Of a stretch of DNA of 64,000 bases, positions 55,516 through 63,864 are shown one piece after another. The notes below the pieces were generated by a model. That model had not been told where the DNA came from and made no database searches. It was given only the letters and a program-made list of their open reading frames with translations. Location: the NCBI RefSeq assembly GCF_013363755.1, contig NZ_CP054840.1, positions 2,845,501 to 2,909,500 on the forward strand. The letters run 5' to 3'. Within the stretch, counting starts at the first letter, position 1. Every line of letters begins with the position of its first letter. The position numbers and the translations under genes are program-made. This stretch comes from Comamonas antarctica. Lineage in GTDB: Bacteria > Pseudomonadota > Gammaproteobacteria > Burkholderiales > Burkholderiaceae_C.

Positions 55516-56048
55516 GCCGCACCTCCCGCACGGCGCGCATGGGCGCGGCGCAGCAGGCTCAGCGCCGTGGCGGCGAGCGCCAGCCCGGCAGCGGCCCAGG
55601 GCCACAGTGCGCGCCCGTCGCGTGGCGGGTGCGCGCCGTGTGCTTCCTCATGCACATCGAAGTCGCCGGCCAGCAGATCGGTTTCATTGCCGGCGTCGAC
55701 CATGACCGTGACCGACGTCACGCCCGCGGGCAGCGGCTGCGCCAGCGTGCCGGCGAATTCGCCCGCGGCGACCTCCTTCACCGCCACCGGCGTGCTGCCG
55801 ACGCTGACTTCCAGCGTGGCACCGGCGGCGGGCGCATTGTCGGCAAATCGGTCGAGATAGAGCGCCAGCTGCGTGCCGTCGGCCGTGCCGACGATTTCAA
55901 ACAGCTCGGACGCCGCCGCGAAGCGCGGTATCGCGGGCGCGGCTGCAGGAGCGGGCGCCGCGTCGTGGCTATGGCCTTCATCGGCCAGGGCCGGGGGGCC
56001 GTACAGGCCCGCAAGCAGGCTCGCGCCTGCAAGGATTGCATTGAACAT
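55512..56048 (-). CDS. Adaptor-associated periplasmic protein with C-terminal membrane helix
   Basis: 178 residues from ATG 56048 (AGGAA upstream; an ATG at 56066 lacks one). A signal peptide (AILAGASLLAGLYGPPALA) and His-containing start DEGHSHDAAP precede a beta-rich domain (about residues 45-130: ELFEIVGTADGTQLALYLDR, ATLEVSVGSTPVAVKEVAAG). A C-terminal helix (LWPWAAAGLALAATALSLL) and basic tail follow. The beta domain resembles the accessory N-terminal part found inside some CzcB proteins, here a separate chain between the czcC- and czcB-like genes. It is coupled to the adaptor gene by overlap. Function unproven. Confidence 0.78.
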   Translation of the reverse strand: MFNAILAGASLLAGLYGPPALADEGHSHDAAPAPAAAPAIPRFAAASELFEIVGTADGTQLALYLDRFADNAPAAGATLEVSVGSTPVAVKEVAAGEFAGTLAQPLPAGVTSVTVMVDAGNETDLLAGDFDVHEEAHGAHPPRDGRALWPWAAAGLALAATALSLLRRAHARRAGGAA

Positions 56049-56062
56049 GGAGATTCCTGCGG

Positions 56063-57319
56063 TCACTGGGGCAGCAGCCCGAGTGCCTGACGAAGTTGAG
56101 AAATGGCGGCGCCGACTTCAAGCCGGCTGCGGGCGGCCTGGCGTTCGGCCTCGAAGGCTTCGAGCTCGACGCGCAGGCGCGTGGGCAGATCGCTTTCGCC
56201 CAGGCGGAAGGCCTTGTCGAAGAAGCCGCGCGATTCGCTGGCCAACGTGGCGCGCCGGCGCGCCGCGCTGTCGGCCTGCGTCAGCAGCTCCACGCGCCGG
56301 CGCGCGGCCGCAATCCGGGCGCCGATGCGTTCGGTCTCCAGCGCGAGCTGGCTTTGCGCCTCCAGCAGGTCGGCGCCGGCATTGGCCAGGCGCGCCTCGC
56401 TGGCGCTCGAGCGTCCCAGCGGAATACGCACGCCCACGTTGATGCTCTGCGCATAGCGCTCGCCGCGTGCATCGCGCTCGCGCGTCGTGCCCAGCAACAC
56501 CTCGGGATTGGCGCGCATCTGCGCGCCGGCCAGGTCCTGCTGGCGCCGCGCCACATCGACCCTGGCCTGCAAGTCATGCAGCAGGGGATGGGCGGCAGGC
56601 GGCGCATCTGCGGGTAGCGGTTCCGGCAGGGCCTCGTGCAAGCAGGTCTCGCCGGCGGGCGCCGCGCCGGCGGGCGCCTGCCCCGTCAGCGCGGCCCATG
56701 CCTGCGCGGTCTGCGCCTCGGCCACGGCGGCTTCGGCCAGCATGCTGTCGGCCAGCGCCAGCGCGGCCTGCGCCTGGTGCGCATCGGCGCGCGCCAGATC
56801 GCCCGCGGCCACGCGGCGCAGCACGTCCCGAGCAATGCCTTCGGCGCTGGCGCGCCTTTGCTGCGCGACCTCCTGCTCGATGCGCGCGCGCTGATGCGCC
56901 CAGTAGGTTTCACGCACTTCTTCGGCCACGCGCCACTGCGCGGCGTCGAGCAGCGCATCCGCGGCTTGCGCCAGCGACTGCGCCACGGCCTGCGACTTCG
57001 CGCGCTCGCCTGGCGACCACAGCGGCACGGACACGGCGGCTTCGTACTCGCGCGTGCCGTCGTTGCGGTGCCAGCGGTCGGTGCGCGCTGCGAGATCGAG
57101 TGCCGCAGTCTCGGGCGTCCAGCGCTGCGCGGCCCGCAGACCTGCGGCGGCGGCATCGCGGCGCAGTGCGGCGGCACGCTGTTCCGGTTGCCTAGCCCAG
57201 GCGGTTTCAAAGCCCTGGCGCAGCGGCGTCAGGGAGACAGAGGTTTGGGCATGGCCCGGCAGGGCCGCCAACAAGGCGGCCGCCAAAATGCCGGGGTAGA
57301 CCCAGCGCTTGCGTTTCAT
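56063..57319 (-). CDS. TolC-family outer-membrane channel, CzcC-like
   Basis: 418 residues. Signal peptide (RKRWVYPGILAAALLAALPG, cleavage after GHA) and long helical, Ala/Gln/Arg-rich repeats of the TolC fold in two halves. Examples are LRQGFETAWARQPEQRAAAL near residue 30, QWRVAEEVRETYWAHQRARI, ARQPxL-like RVDVARRQQDLAGAQMRANP and GVRIPLGRSSASEARLANA. It supplies the exit duct for the CzcBA complex. It begins 90 bp after the czcI-like gene. Confidence 0.88.
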   Translation of the reverse strand: MKRKRWVYPGILAAALLAALPGHAQTSVSLTPLRQGFETAWARQPEQRAAALRRDAAAAGLRAAQRWTPETAALDLAARTDRWHRNDGTREYEAAVSVPLWSPGERAKSQAVAQSLAQAADALLDAAQWRVAEEVRETYWAHQRARIEQEVAQQRRASAEGIARDVLRRVAAGDLARADAHQAQAALALADSMLAEAAVAEAQTAQAWAALTGQAPAGAAPAGETCLHEALPEPLPADAPPAAHPLLHDLQARVDVARRQQDLAGAQMRANPEVLLGTTRERDARGERYAQSINVGVRIPLGRSSASEARLANAGADLLEAQSQLALETERIGARIAAARRRVELLTQADSAARRRATLASESRGFFDKAFRLGESDLPTRLRVELEAFEAERQAARSRLEVGAAISQLRQALGLLPQ

Positions 57320-57409
57320 GGAATGTTCGTCGTGAATGCAGGCAGTTGCCCGCGGATCCAAAGGTCGACGAAGGCGGTCCCCCTACGCAGGGGCGCAGCT
57401 TCGCCGGCG

Positions 57410-57793
57410 TCAGGCGACGAAGGAGGAAGGCGGACGCAGCAGGCTGCCGGGCGGCGGCTCGGGCAACGCGGCGCCGTGGTAGGGCCGCAGGGAAGCACCC
57501 GACCATTGCGCAGCGGGCGCATCCAGCCCGGTCAGGAAGCCGGCGCCCATGCCATGGCAGGTATGGCAATCGGGATGGGGCTGCAATGCCGCATGCGCCG
57601 ATGCATCCGCATCGCTCTCCAGCGCGGCGCTCTCCAGCGAGGCGCTCTCCAGCGCGGCGCCCGCACCATGCTGATGCTCATGGTGGCCGAAATGCGCGGC
57701 GGCCCGCTCGTGCTCGCACACGCGCGCCGCGGCCGCCCAGCTCCATTGCAGGGGCAGCAGGCACAGCATGAAGATCAGGAGGAAGCGGCGCAT
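57410..57793 (-). CDS. czcI: CzcI-like small periplasmic protein, first gene of the metal efflux operon
   Basis: 127 residues. MRRFLLIFMLCLLPLQWSWA is the signal typical of the CzcI family. It is followed by a Cys/His-containing segment (RVCEHERAAAHFGHHEHQHG) and a CHTCHG motif near residue 80, both suited to metal binding. CzcI precedes czcC in Cupriavidus and is thought to modulate Zn/Co/Cd resistance. A serine/glutamate run in the middle is encoded by three 15-bp direct repeats. The promoter should lie in the 57794-58107 gap, divergent from the E1 alpha gene. Confidence 0.82.
   Translation of the reverse strand: MRRFLLIFMLCLLPLQWSWAAAARVCEHERAAAHFGHHEHQHGAGAALESASLESAALESDADASAHAALQPHPDCHTCHGMGAGFLTGLDAPAAQWSGASLRPYHGAALPEPPPGSLLRPPSSFVA
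57614..57658. repeat. Three tandem 15-bp repeats inside czcI-like gene
   Basis: GCTCTCCAGCG(C/A)GGC repeated three times with one base difference in the middle unit. They encode LES-type pentapeptides (ALESA/SLESA), and gain or loss of a unit keeps the frame. Confidence 0.85.
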
Positions 57794-58107
57794 CGAGGTC
57801 GAAGTCTAACGGCTACTGGCAGCAATAGTTCTCGGCAATGCCTTCGCGGCGCAGGCCCTTTGCCGCGGCGCCCTGCTCGAGGCATTGCATTGCGTCTGCG
57901 CCAGGCGGCCCGACTAGGTGACATTCCCAGGATGCAAACCCGCGGCCGGTCCGCACAATGGACCGACCGCAGGCAGCGTCCGCACCCGTGCCGCGCCTTC
58001 ATCGCACCCGGCGCAACAGCCACCCCAAGCAGGTGGCTGGCGGTCCCCGTCCATCCTTTCCAAGCCGGCCGTGCCTGAGCGCGTCGGCCCGGCTGCCTGA
58101 TTGCCAC
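57794..58107. other. Divergent intergenic region
   Basis: 314 bases between czcI-like and E1 alpha genes, which must hold both promoters. On the minus strand a 25-codon frame (57813-57887) reads MQCLEQGAAAKGLRREGIAE then NYCCQ and stops. It has a protein-like look but is too short to call; it could be a remnant of a longer gene. Confidence 0.4.
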
Positions 58108-59118
58108 ATGACCGACCTGCTATCCCTCTACCGGACCATGGTCCGGATCCGTGCCTTTGAAGATGCGGCCGAGCGCGCCAGCCAGGGCGGCGTGCAGATC
58201 TGGGGCCAGAGCGCCGCGGCCGATGCCGAGCCGGCGCTGGTCAAGGGGCCGCTGCACCTGTCCACGGGCCAGGAGGCCGTGGCCGCGGGCGTCTGCGCCC
58301 ATCTGCACGCGCGTGACCTGCTGACGTCCACCCACCGCGGCCACGGCCATACGCTGGCCAAGGGCGCCGACAGCACGCGCATGATGTGCGAGCTGTTCGG
58401 CCGCGCGCACGGCTACAACAAGGGCAAGGGCGGCTCGATGCACATTGCCGATTTCTCGGTCGGCATGCTGGGCGCCAACGGCGTCGTCACCGCCGGACTG
58501 CCGATTGCCGTGGGCGCGGCGCATGCGCTCAAGCTGCGCGGCGAAGAGGCGATCGCGGTGTGCTTCTTCGGCGACGGCGCGATCAACCGCGGGCCGTTTC
58601 TCGAGGCGCTGAACTGGGCGCAGATCTACCGGCTGCCGGTGCTGTTCGTCTGCGAGGACAACCAGATCTCCGCGACCACGCGCTCGGCCCCCATGACCGC
58701 GGGCACGCAGGCCGCGAGCGCGCGCGCCGAGGCGCTGGGCATTGCCGCGACGCAGGTCGATGGCAACGATGTGCTGGCCGTGAGCGAGGCCGCGGCGCAG
58801 CTCGTCGCGGGTATCCGCGCGGGCAGCGGGCCGCGCCTGCTGCATGCGCTGACCTATCGCCACAAGGGCCATGTATCGGTCGATCCGGCGCATTACCGCG
58901 ACCCGGCCGAGGTCGCGGCCGCGCTGCTGACCGACCCGGTCACGCGCGCGCGCGAACTGCTCGCGGCGCGCGGCCAGGCCGATGCCGCGGCCGATGTGTT
59001 GGCGCAGGCCCAGGCCGAGATCGCGGCCGCCGTGGCCTTTGCCAAGGCCGCGCCGTTTCCCGAAGCCCATGAGGCCTTCGAAGACATCGCCACCACCGGC
59101 GAAGGAGCCTGGGCATGA
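58108..59118 (+). CDS. 2-oxoacid (acetoin/pyruvate-type) dehydrogenase E1 alpha subunit
   Basis: 336 residues. TPP-binding motif GDGAINRGPFLEALNWAQ, with the closing asparagine in LPVLFVCEDN (about residues 155-188). HLSTGQEAVAAGVCAHL and TSTHRGHGHTLAKGAD follow, with the regulatory-loop region GYNKGKGGSMHIADF and YRHKGHVSVDPAHYRDPAE near the C-terminus. The layout resembles AcoA of acetoin dehydrogenase. The upstream frame is open but unconserved, so ATG 58108 is used. The beta-subunit gene overlaps its stop by four bases. Confidence 0.9.
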   Translation: MTDLLSLYRTMVRIRAFEDAAERASQGGVQIWGQSAAADAEPALVKGPLHLSTGQEAVAAGVCAHLHARDLLTSTHRGHGHTLAKGADSTRMMCELFGRAHGYNKGKGGSMHIADFSVGMLGANGVVTAGLPIAVGAAHALKLRGEEAIAVCFFGDGAINRGPFLEALNWAQIYRLPVLFVCEDNQISATTRSAPMTAGTQAASARAEALGIAATQVDGNDVLAVSEAAAQLVAGIRAGSGPRLLHALTYRHKGHVSVDPAHYRDPAEVAAALLTDPVTRARELLAARGQADAAADVLAQAQAEIAAAVAFAKAAPFPEAHEAFEDIATTGEGAWA

Positions 59119-60146
59119 GCAGCGCCGTCGTGAATCCACCCGCCGTGGCCGATGCCACGCCCGATACCAGCGCGCTGACGCTGAGCTATGCCCAGGCCGC
59201 GGCGCTGGCGCTGTCCGAGGCCATGCAGGCCGACCGGCATGTGGTGGCGCTGGGCGAGGACCTGGGCCGCGGCGGCGTGTTCGGCCAGTACCGCGGCGCC
59301 GACGGCCGGGCGCTGGTCGAACGCTTCGGGCCCGAGCGCATCATCGACACGCCGATCTCCGAGTCGACCATCATGGGCGCGGGCGTGGGCCTGGCGCTGG
59401 CGGGCATGCGCCCCGTGGTCGAATTGCGCGTGGCCGACTTCGCGCTGTGCGCCATCGACGAACTCGTCAACCAGGCCGCGAAGAACCGCTTCATGTTTGG
59501 CGGCCAGGGCCGCGTGCCGCTGGTGGCGCGGCTGCCGATCGGCATCTGGACGGCCTCGGCGGCGCAGCATTCCCAATCCTTCGAGGCCTGGTTCGCGCAC
59601 GTGCCCGGCCTCACGGTGGTGGCGCCCGCGACGCCGGCCGACAGCTACGGGCTGCTGCACGCGGCGCTGGCCTCGGGCGATCCGGTGGTCTTCATGGAGC
59701 ACAAGGAGCTGTGGTCGATGCAGGGTCCGGTCACGCCCGGCGTGCACCAGCCGCTGGGCAAGGCGCGCCAGCTGCGTTCCGGCAACGACATCACGCTGGT
59801 GTCGTGGTCGCGCCAGGTGCATGCGGTCACGGAAGCGGCCGATGCACTGGCGGCCCAGGGCGTGGGCGCCGACGTCATCGACCTGCGCAGCATCTGGCCC
59901 TGGGACCGCGCGGCGGTGCTGGAGTCGGCCGGGCGCACCGGCCGGCTGCTGGTGGTGCACGAGTCCATCCAGGCCGCGGGCTTTGGCGGCGAGATCGCGG
60001 CCACCGTGGCCGAGCACACGGCGGCACGCGTGGCGCGGCTGGGCGCGCCGCGCATTCCCGTGGGCTACGCGCCGACGCTCGAGAGCGTCGCGCGCATCGG
60101 CGCCGCGCAGGTGGTGGCCGCGGCGCTGAAGCTGCTGCAGCGCTGA
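59115..60146 (+). CDS. 2-oxoacid dehydrogenase E1 beta subunit
   Basis: 343 residues, AcoB/PdhB type. VVALGEDLGRGGVFGQYRGA near residue 45, RIIDTPISESTIMGAGVGLA (conserved glutamate contacting TPP), and ELVNQAAKNRFMFGGQGRVP follow. The C-terminal transketolase-C domain has DVIDLRSIWPWDRAAVLESA and VHESIQAAGFGGEIAATVAE. Translation is coupled to E1 alpha (ATGA overlap). No E2 acyltransferase or E3 lipoamide dehydrogenase follows; folA does. The complex must use subunits encoded elsewhere. Confidence 0.91.
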   Translation: MSSAVVNPPAVADATPDTSALTLSYAQAAALALSEAMQADRHVVALGEDLGRGGVFGQYRGADGRALVERFGPERIIDTPISESTIMGAGVGLALAGMRPVVELRVADFALCAIDELVNQAAKNRFMFGGQGRVPLVARLPIGIWTASAAQHSQSFEAWFAHVPGLTVVAPATPADSYGLLHAALASGDPVVFMEHKELWSMQGPVTPGVHQPLGKARQLRSGNDITLVSWSRQVHAVTEAADALAAQGVGADVIDLRSIWPWDRAAVLESAGRTGRLLVVHESIQAAGFGGEIAATVAEHTAARVARLGAPRIPVGYAPTLESVARIGAAQVVAAALKLLQR

Positions 60147-60236
60147 GCGCGGGGCGCTGAACGCTGCGCCCCTGCGGCTGCAGGGATGGCGGTGTTTGGC
60201 GGACAATGGGCGGCTGTTCCTGCTGCCACCGCGCCC

Positions 60237-60746
60237 ATGTCCGTTCAACTCATCTACGCCCGCGCCGCCAACGGCACCATCGGCCTCGACAATGCCATGC
60301 CCTGGCACCTGCCCGAAGACCTCGCGCATTTCAAGCAGCTCACGGGCGGCAGCGCCGTCGTCATGGGCCGCAAGACCTGGGACTCGCTGCCCGAGCGCTT
60401 TCGCCCGCTGCCCGGGCGCAGCAACATCGTCGTCACGCGCCAGAGCGACTGGCAGGCGCCGGGCGCGCTGCGCGCGGGCAGCCTCGATGAAGCGCTGGCA
60501 CTGGCCGCGCAGCACAGCGCCGATGTCTGGGTGATGGGCGGCGCGCAGATCTACGCCCAGGCCCTGCCGCTGGCCGATGCCGTCGAAGTCACCGAGATCG
60601 CGCAGGACTTCGCAGGCGATGCCTTCGCGCCCGAGCTGGGCGACGAGTGGGTGCCCGCCACGCGCAGCGAAGGCGAGAGCCGCACCGGCCTGCGCTATGC
60701 CTTCGTGCGCTATGTCCGCCGTCCGCAGGCGCCGACCACCCTGTAA
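60237..60746 (+). CDS. folA: Dihydrofolate reductase
   Basis: 169 residues from ATG 60237 (MSVQLIYARAANGTIGLDNA). It has MPWHLPEDLAHFKQLT (substrate-binding acidic residue), VVMGRKTWDSLP and IVVTRQ, then VWVMGGAQIYAQALPLAD. All core DHFR motifs are present. It regenerates tetrahydrofolate oxidised by ThyA, whose gene is at 35475. The longer frame from 60186 adds non-conserved residues. Confidence 0.96.
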   Translation: MSVQLIYARAANGTIGLDNAMPWHLPEDLAHFKQLTGGSAVVMGRKTWDSLPERFRPLPGRSNIVVTRQSDWQAPGALRAGSLDEALALAAQHSADVWVMGGAQIYAQALPLADAVEVTEIAQDFAGDAFAPELGDEWVPATRSEGESRTGLRYAFVRYVRRPQAPTTL

Positions 60747-60851
60747 TCTGTCGCTATTGCGACATGCCGACCGCGCCCAGCCACCGCGATTCCCCGAAAT
60801 AATGCGGCGGGGGCCACAAGCCCCGTTCCGCCTTTCTTCTCCCCTCTGCGC

Positions 60852-61919
60852 ATGAGCCTGATCCAACCGCTGCCTCCCGGCCCCCTGGACATCGTTGGCG
60901 ATGTCCATGGGGAATACGACGCCCTGCTGTCGCTGCTGTCGCATCTGGGCTACGACGCCGAGGGCCGGCATCCCGCGCAGCGCCGGCTGGTGTTCGTTGG
61001 CGATTTCGTGGACCGCGGCCCCGACAGTCCCGCCGTGCTGGCCCTGGCGCGCCGGCTGCTGGGCAGCGGGCGCGCGCTGGCGGTGGCCGGCAACCACGAG
61101 ATCAATCTGCTGCGCGAGGACGCCAAGGACGGGTCTGGCTGGTACTTCGATAGCCGCACGGTGTCCGACGAACCCAAGTACGCGCCGTTCGCGCAGCCCG
61201 AAAGCGCGGCCGAGCGCCAGGCCATTGCCGATTTCACGGCCGGCTTGCCGGTGGCGCTGGAGCGCTCCGACCTGCGCATCGTGCATGCCGCCTGGGTCGA
61301 GCCACAGATCACGGCCGCGCGCGCGATGCCGCTGGGCAGCCTGCGCGCGCAATACGACCACTGGGAGGCGGTTGCCGAAAGCCAGGCCCGGGCCAGCCAG
61401 CTCAAGGAACGCCGCGAAGCCGAGGCGCGCGCCTGGCCGCACAGCCTCGAAGATGCGCGCGAGCGCCCGCCCTTCCTGCCCGCGCATTCCGAAAGCGAGC
61501 TCAACAAGGCGGTGTTCAATCCGCTCAAGGTGCTGACCACGGGCCTGGAGCGGCGCTGCACAGAGCCGTTCTATGCGGGCGGCAAATGGCGCTTTGTCGA
61601 GCGCATGGCCTGGTGGAACGACTACCGCGATGCGCAGGCCGTGGTGATCGGCCATTACTGGCGCCGGCTGCACCCGCCGCGCGTGCCGGTGCATGGCAAG
61701 CAGGAGGAAAACCTGTTTGGCCAGACCGCGCCGCTGGCCTGGCACGGTCCGCGCGGCAATGTGTTCTGCGTCGACTATTCGGTCGGCGGGCGCTGGGTCG
61801 CACGGCGCGCGGGCGAACCCCGTGACGAGCGTTTCAACCTGGCCGCGCTGCGCTGGCCCGAACGCACGCTGATGTTCGAAGACGGCCGCGAGATGCCCAC
61901 GCAGGACTGGGGCGGATAG
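60852..61919 (+). CDS. PPP-type metallophosphoesterase
   Basis: 355 residues. LDIVGDVHGEYDALLSLL (metal ligands D, H), VFVGDFVDRGPDSPAVLA (GDxxDRG), and AVAGNHEINLLRED (GNHE) are the phosphoprotein-phosphatase/ApaH signature. VIGHYWRRLHPP supplies the later histidine. A middle stretch rich in charged residues (about 175-215) is an insertion relative to ApaH. Substrate could be a dinucleoside polyphosphate or phosphoprotein; the sequence does not decide. Confidence 0.86.
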   Translation: MSLIQPLPPGPLDIVGDVHGEYDALLSLLSHLGYDAEGRHPAQRRLVFVGDFVDRGPDSPAVLALARRLLGSGRALAVAGNHEINLLREDAKDGSGWYFDSRTVSDEPKYAPFAQPESAAERQAIADFTAGLPVALERSDLRIVHAAWVEPQITAARAMPLGSLRAQYDHWEAVAESQARASQLKERREAEARAWPHSLEDARERPPFLPAHSESELNKAVFNPLKVLTTGLERRCTEPFYAGGKWRFVERMAWWNDYRDAQAVVIGHYWRRLHPPRVPVHGKQEENLFGQTAPLAWHGPRGNVFCVDYSVGGRWVARRAGEPRDERFNLAALRWPERTLMFEDGREMPTQDWGG

Positions 61920-62038
61920 CGCAGCCGGTTATCCCTGCTGGCCGTGCCCAAGCTTGTGCATAACTGCCACAACAACCCGCGCAAGCCGCGCCAGTGCTGG
62001 GTTTGCGGCAGTTGCCCAAAAAACAGGCAAGGCGCGCT

Positions 62039-62362
62039 TCATTCCGCCGACGGGCGCTGCAGGCGGCGCAGGAACACCGCCATTTCCTTGGCCGATTGCT
62101 GGTCGCCCTGCTGCTCGGCAACGGCCAGGCCCGTGGTCCACGCGGCCTGCGCTGCATCGACGCGGTCGAGTTGGAGCAAGGCCTTGCCGAGCAACTTCCA
62201 CGCCGCCGAATAACTGGCTTGCTGGCGCGTCGCCTGCGCGAGGTGTTCGGCGGCCGCGGCCGCATCGCCCTCTTGCAGGCAGGCATTGCCCAGCCCGAAG
62301 CGCAGCAGCGCGCTGTCGCGGCCCGCGGCCAGCAGCTTTTCCAATTCTTCACGCTGTGTCAT
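62039..62362 (-). CDS. Small TPR-like protein
   Basis: 107 residues with about two tetratricopeptide-like helical pairs: LLRFGLGNACLQEGDAAAAA and AAWKLLGKALLQLDRVDAAQ. No signal peptide. Such proteins mediate protein contacts. It follows the MFS gene by 12 bp on the same strand. Confidence 0.8.
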   Translation of the reverse strand: MTQREELEKLLAAGRDSALLRFGLGNACLQEGDAAAAAEHLAQATRQQASYSAAWKLLGKALLQLDRVDAAQAAWTTGLAVAEQQGDQQSAKEMAVFLRRLQRPSAE

Positions 62363-62374
62363 GGCGTCTCCTGG

Positions 62375-63796
62375 TCAGTTGCGAATGCCGCGCAGCAGCA
62401 GCGCCGCACCCAGTGGGGCCAGTGCAAACCCGGCAAACAGCCAGATGGCTGCCGACTGCGCGCCCGCCACGCCGCCCGGCGCGATCAGCCCGGCGGCATT
62501 GGCCACCAGGCCGGCAATGGCCGCGCCTATCGCCATGCCATACAGCTGCACCGTGGTGATCGCCGCCGATGCCATGCCGCCCTCACCCGCAGGCGCCAGC
62601 GTCAGCACGCGCACCAGCAGATGCGGCCAGCCCACGCCCACGCCCGCGCCCACGCCAGCCAGCGCCAGGCCGCACAGCAGCATGTGCAGGCCGGCGGACA
62701 GCAGCGTGGTCGGCAGCAGCAGCGCCAGCACCAGCAGGCTCGCGAAGCCCAGCACCGGCGCGCCGCGCAGCAGGCGCGTGGCCGCCGCGCCTTCGCGGCC
62801 CGAGGACAGCAGCGAGCCGCAGCTCCAGCCCGCGGCCATCGCGGCCGTCAGGTAGCCCGCGGCCAGCGGCGTATAGCCATGCAGCGTCTGAAGGAAATAG
62901 GGAATGTAGATTTCGGTCGTGGTGCCGACCAGCAGCAGCGCGACGGCCGCATAGATCGCGCCCAGCGGCGAGCCCCAGCGCGCCGCGCCCGACGGCAGCA
63001 TGCGCACCGCGGCGCGCCGGTCGATGGCCAGCGCGGCCGCGCCGAGCGCCAATCCGCAGGCCACGCCCAGGGCCTGGCCCCCAAGCCCGGCAGACAGGCT
63101 GCCCGCCGCCACGGCCAGCACCGAGCTGGCCAGCAGCACTATCTGCGCCACCGGAATCAGCGGCCGGCCACCGGCGGCAGGCCTTGCGCCCGGCGCGGGG
63201 CGCAGCTGCACCGCGACCAGCGCGGCCTGCGCCAGCGCCAGCGGCAGCAGCGTCCAGAACGCCCAGCGCCAGTGTCCGGCTTGCGCATAGAGCCCGCCCA
63301 CGGCCGGCCCGCACAGCGTGGCAATGCCCCACATGCCCGACACCAGCGCCACGGCGCGTGGCCACAGCGCGGGCACGAACACCACCTGGATCAGCGCATA
63401 GCTCAGCGCGGCCAGCACGCCGCCGCCCAGGCCCTGCACGCTGCGCCCGGCCAGCAGCCAGGGCATCGACAGCGCCGACGCGCATGCCGCCGATCCCAGC
63501 GCGAATACCGCCAGCGCCGCGATGCACGCCGCGCGCGGGCCCAGCACCGCGAGCAGCCGCACCGACAGCGCCGCGCCGATGATCGACGCCACGACAAACA
63601 GCGTGGTGCTCCACGCATACCAGTCCAGCCCGCCAATGTCCTGCACCACCGAGGGCAGCACCGTGGTCACGATATGCACGTTGACCGCATGCAATGCGAC
63701 GCCGCCCGTCAGGGCAACGGCCAGCAAGCCGTTGCGGCCCTGGAACAGGCTGGCCCACGACGCGGTGGCCGGGGAGGACAGGGAGATATCAGACAT
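62375..63796 (-). CDS. MFS transporter, multidrug-type
   Basis: 473 residues with 12-14 hydrophobic helices. Landmarks are TTVLPSVVQDIGGLDWYAW near residue 45, MPWLLAGRSVQGLGGGVLAA (motif C-like/QGxGGG), and VSGMWGIATLCGPAVGGLYA. These point to DHA2-like drug:proton antiporters. The ATG at 63796 follows a modest GAGAGCG site. It is divergent from a regulator gene with a perfect palindrome between them, the usual layout for a locally repressed efflux pump. Confidence 0.87.
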   Translation of the reverse strand: MSDISLSSPATASWASLFQGRNGLLAVALTGGVALHAVNVHIVTTVLPSVVQDIGGLDWYAWSTTLFVVASIIGAALSVRLLAVLGPRAACIAALAVFALGSAACASALSMPWLLAGRSVQGLGGGVLAALSYALIQVVFVPALWPRAVALVSGMWGIATLCGPAVGGLYAQAGHWRWAFWTLLPLALAQAALVAVQLRPAPGARPAAGGRPLIPVAQIVLLASSVLAVAAGSLSAGLGGQALGVACGLALGAAALAIDRRAAVRMLPSGAARWGSPLGAIYAAVALLLVGTTTEIYIPYFLQTLHGYTPLAAGYLTAAMAAGWSCGSLLSSGREGAAATRLLRGAPVLGFASLLVLALLLPTTLLSAGLHMLLCGLALAGVGAGVGVGWPHLLVRVLTLAPAGEGGMASAAITTVQLYGMAIGAAIAGLVANAAGLIAPGGVAGAQSAAIWLFAGFALAPLGAALLLRGIRN

Positions 63797-63827
63797 GAAG
63801 CGCTCTCGACAGACAGGCAGGCCTGGA

Positions 63828-63857
63828 TTATTATCCAAGAAATTCTTTGGATAATAA
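63828..63857. promoter_or_regulatory. Perfect 11-bp inverted repeat, candidate operator
   Basis: TTATTATCCAA-GAAATTCT-TTGGATAATAA lies in the 68-bp gap between the divergent MFS and regulator genes, seven bases from the regulator's ATG. Arm length and perfection indicate a dimeric repressor site that can control both genes. Confidence 0.75.
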
Positions 63858-63864
63858 GGCCACC

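Noticed and set aside
57813..57887. 25-codon minus-strand peptide upstream of the czcI-like gene
   Set aside because: Too short, no ribosome site, only a protein-like appearance; kept as a note in the intergenic entry.
61920..62038. Replication-origin-like or DnaA-box signal (TTATCC...GTGCATAA)
   Set aside because: Only isolated partial matches, no cluster of boxes and no dnaA or dnaN nearby.
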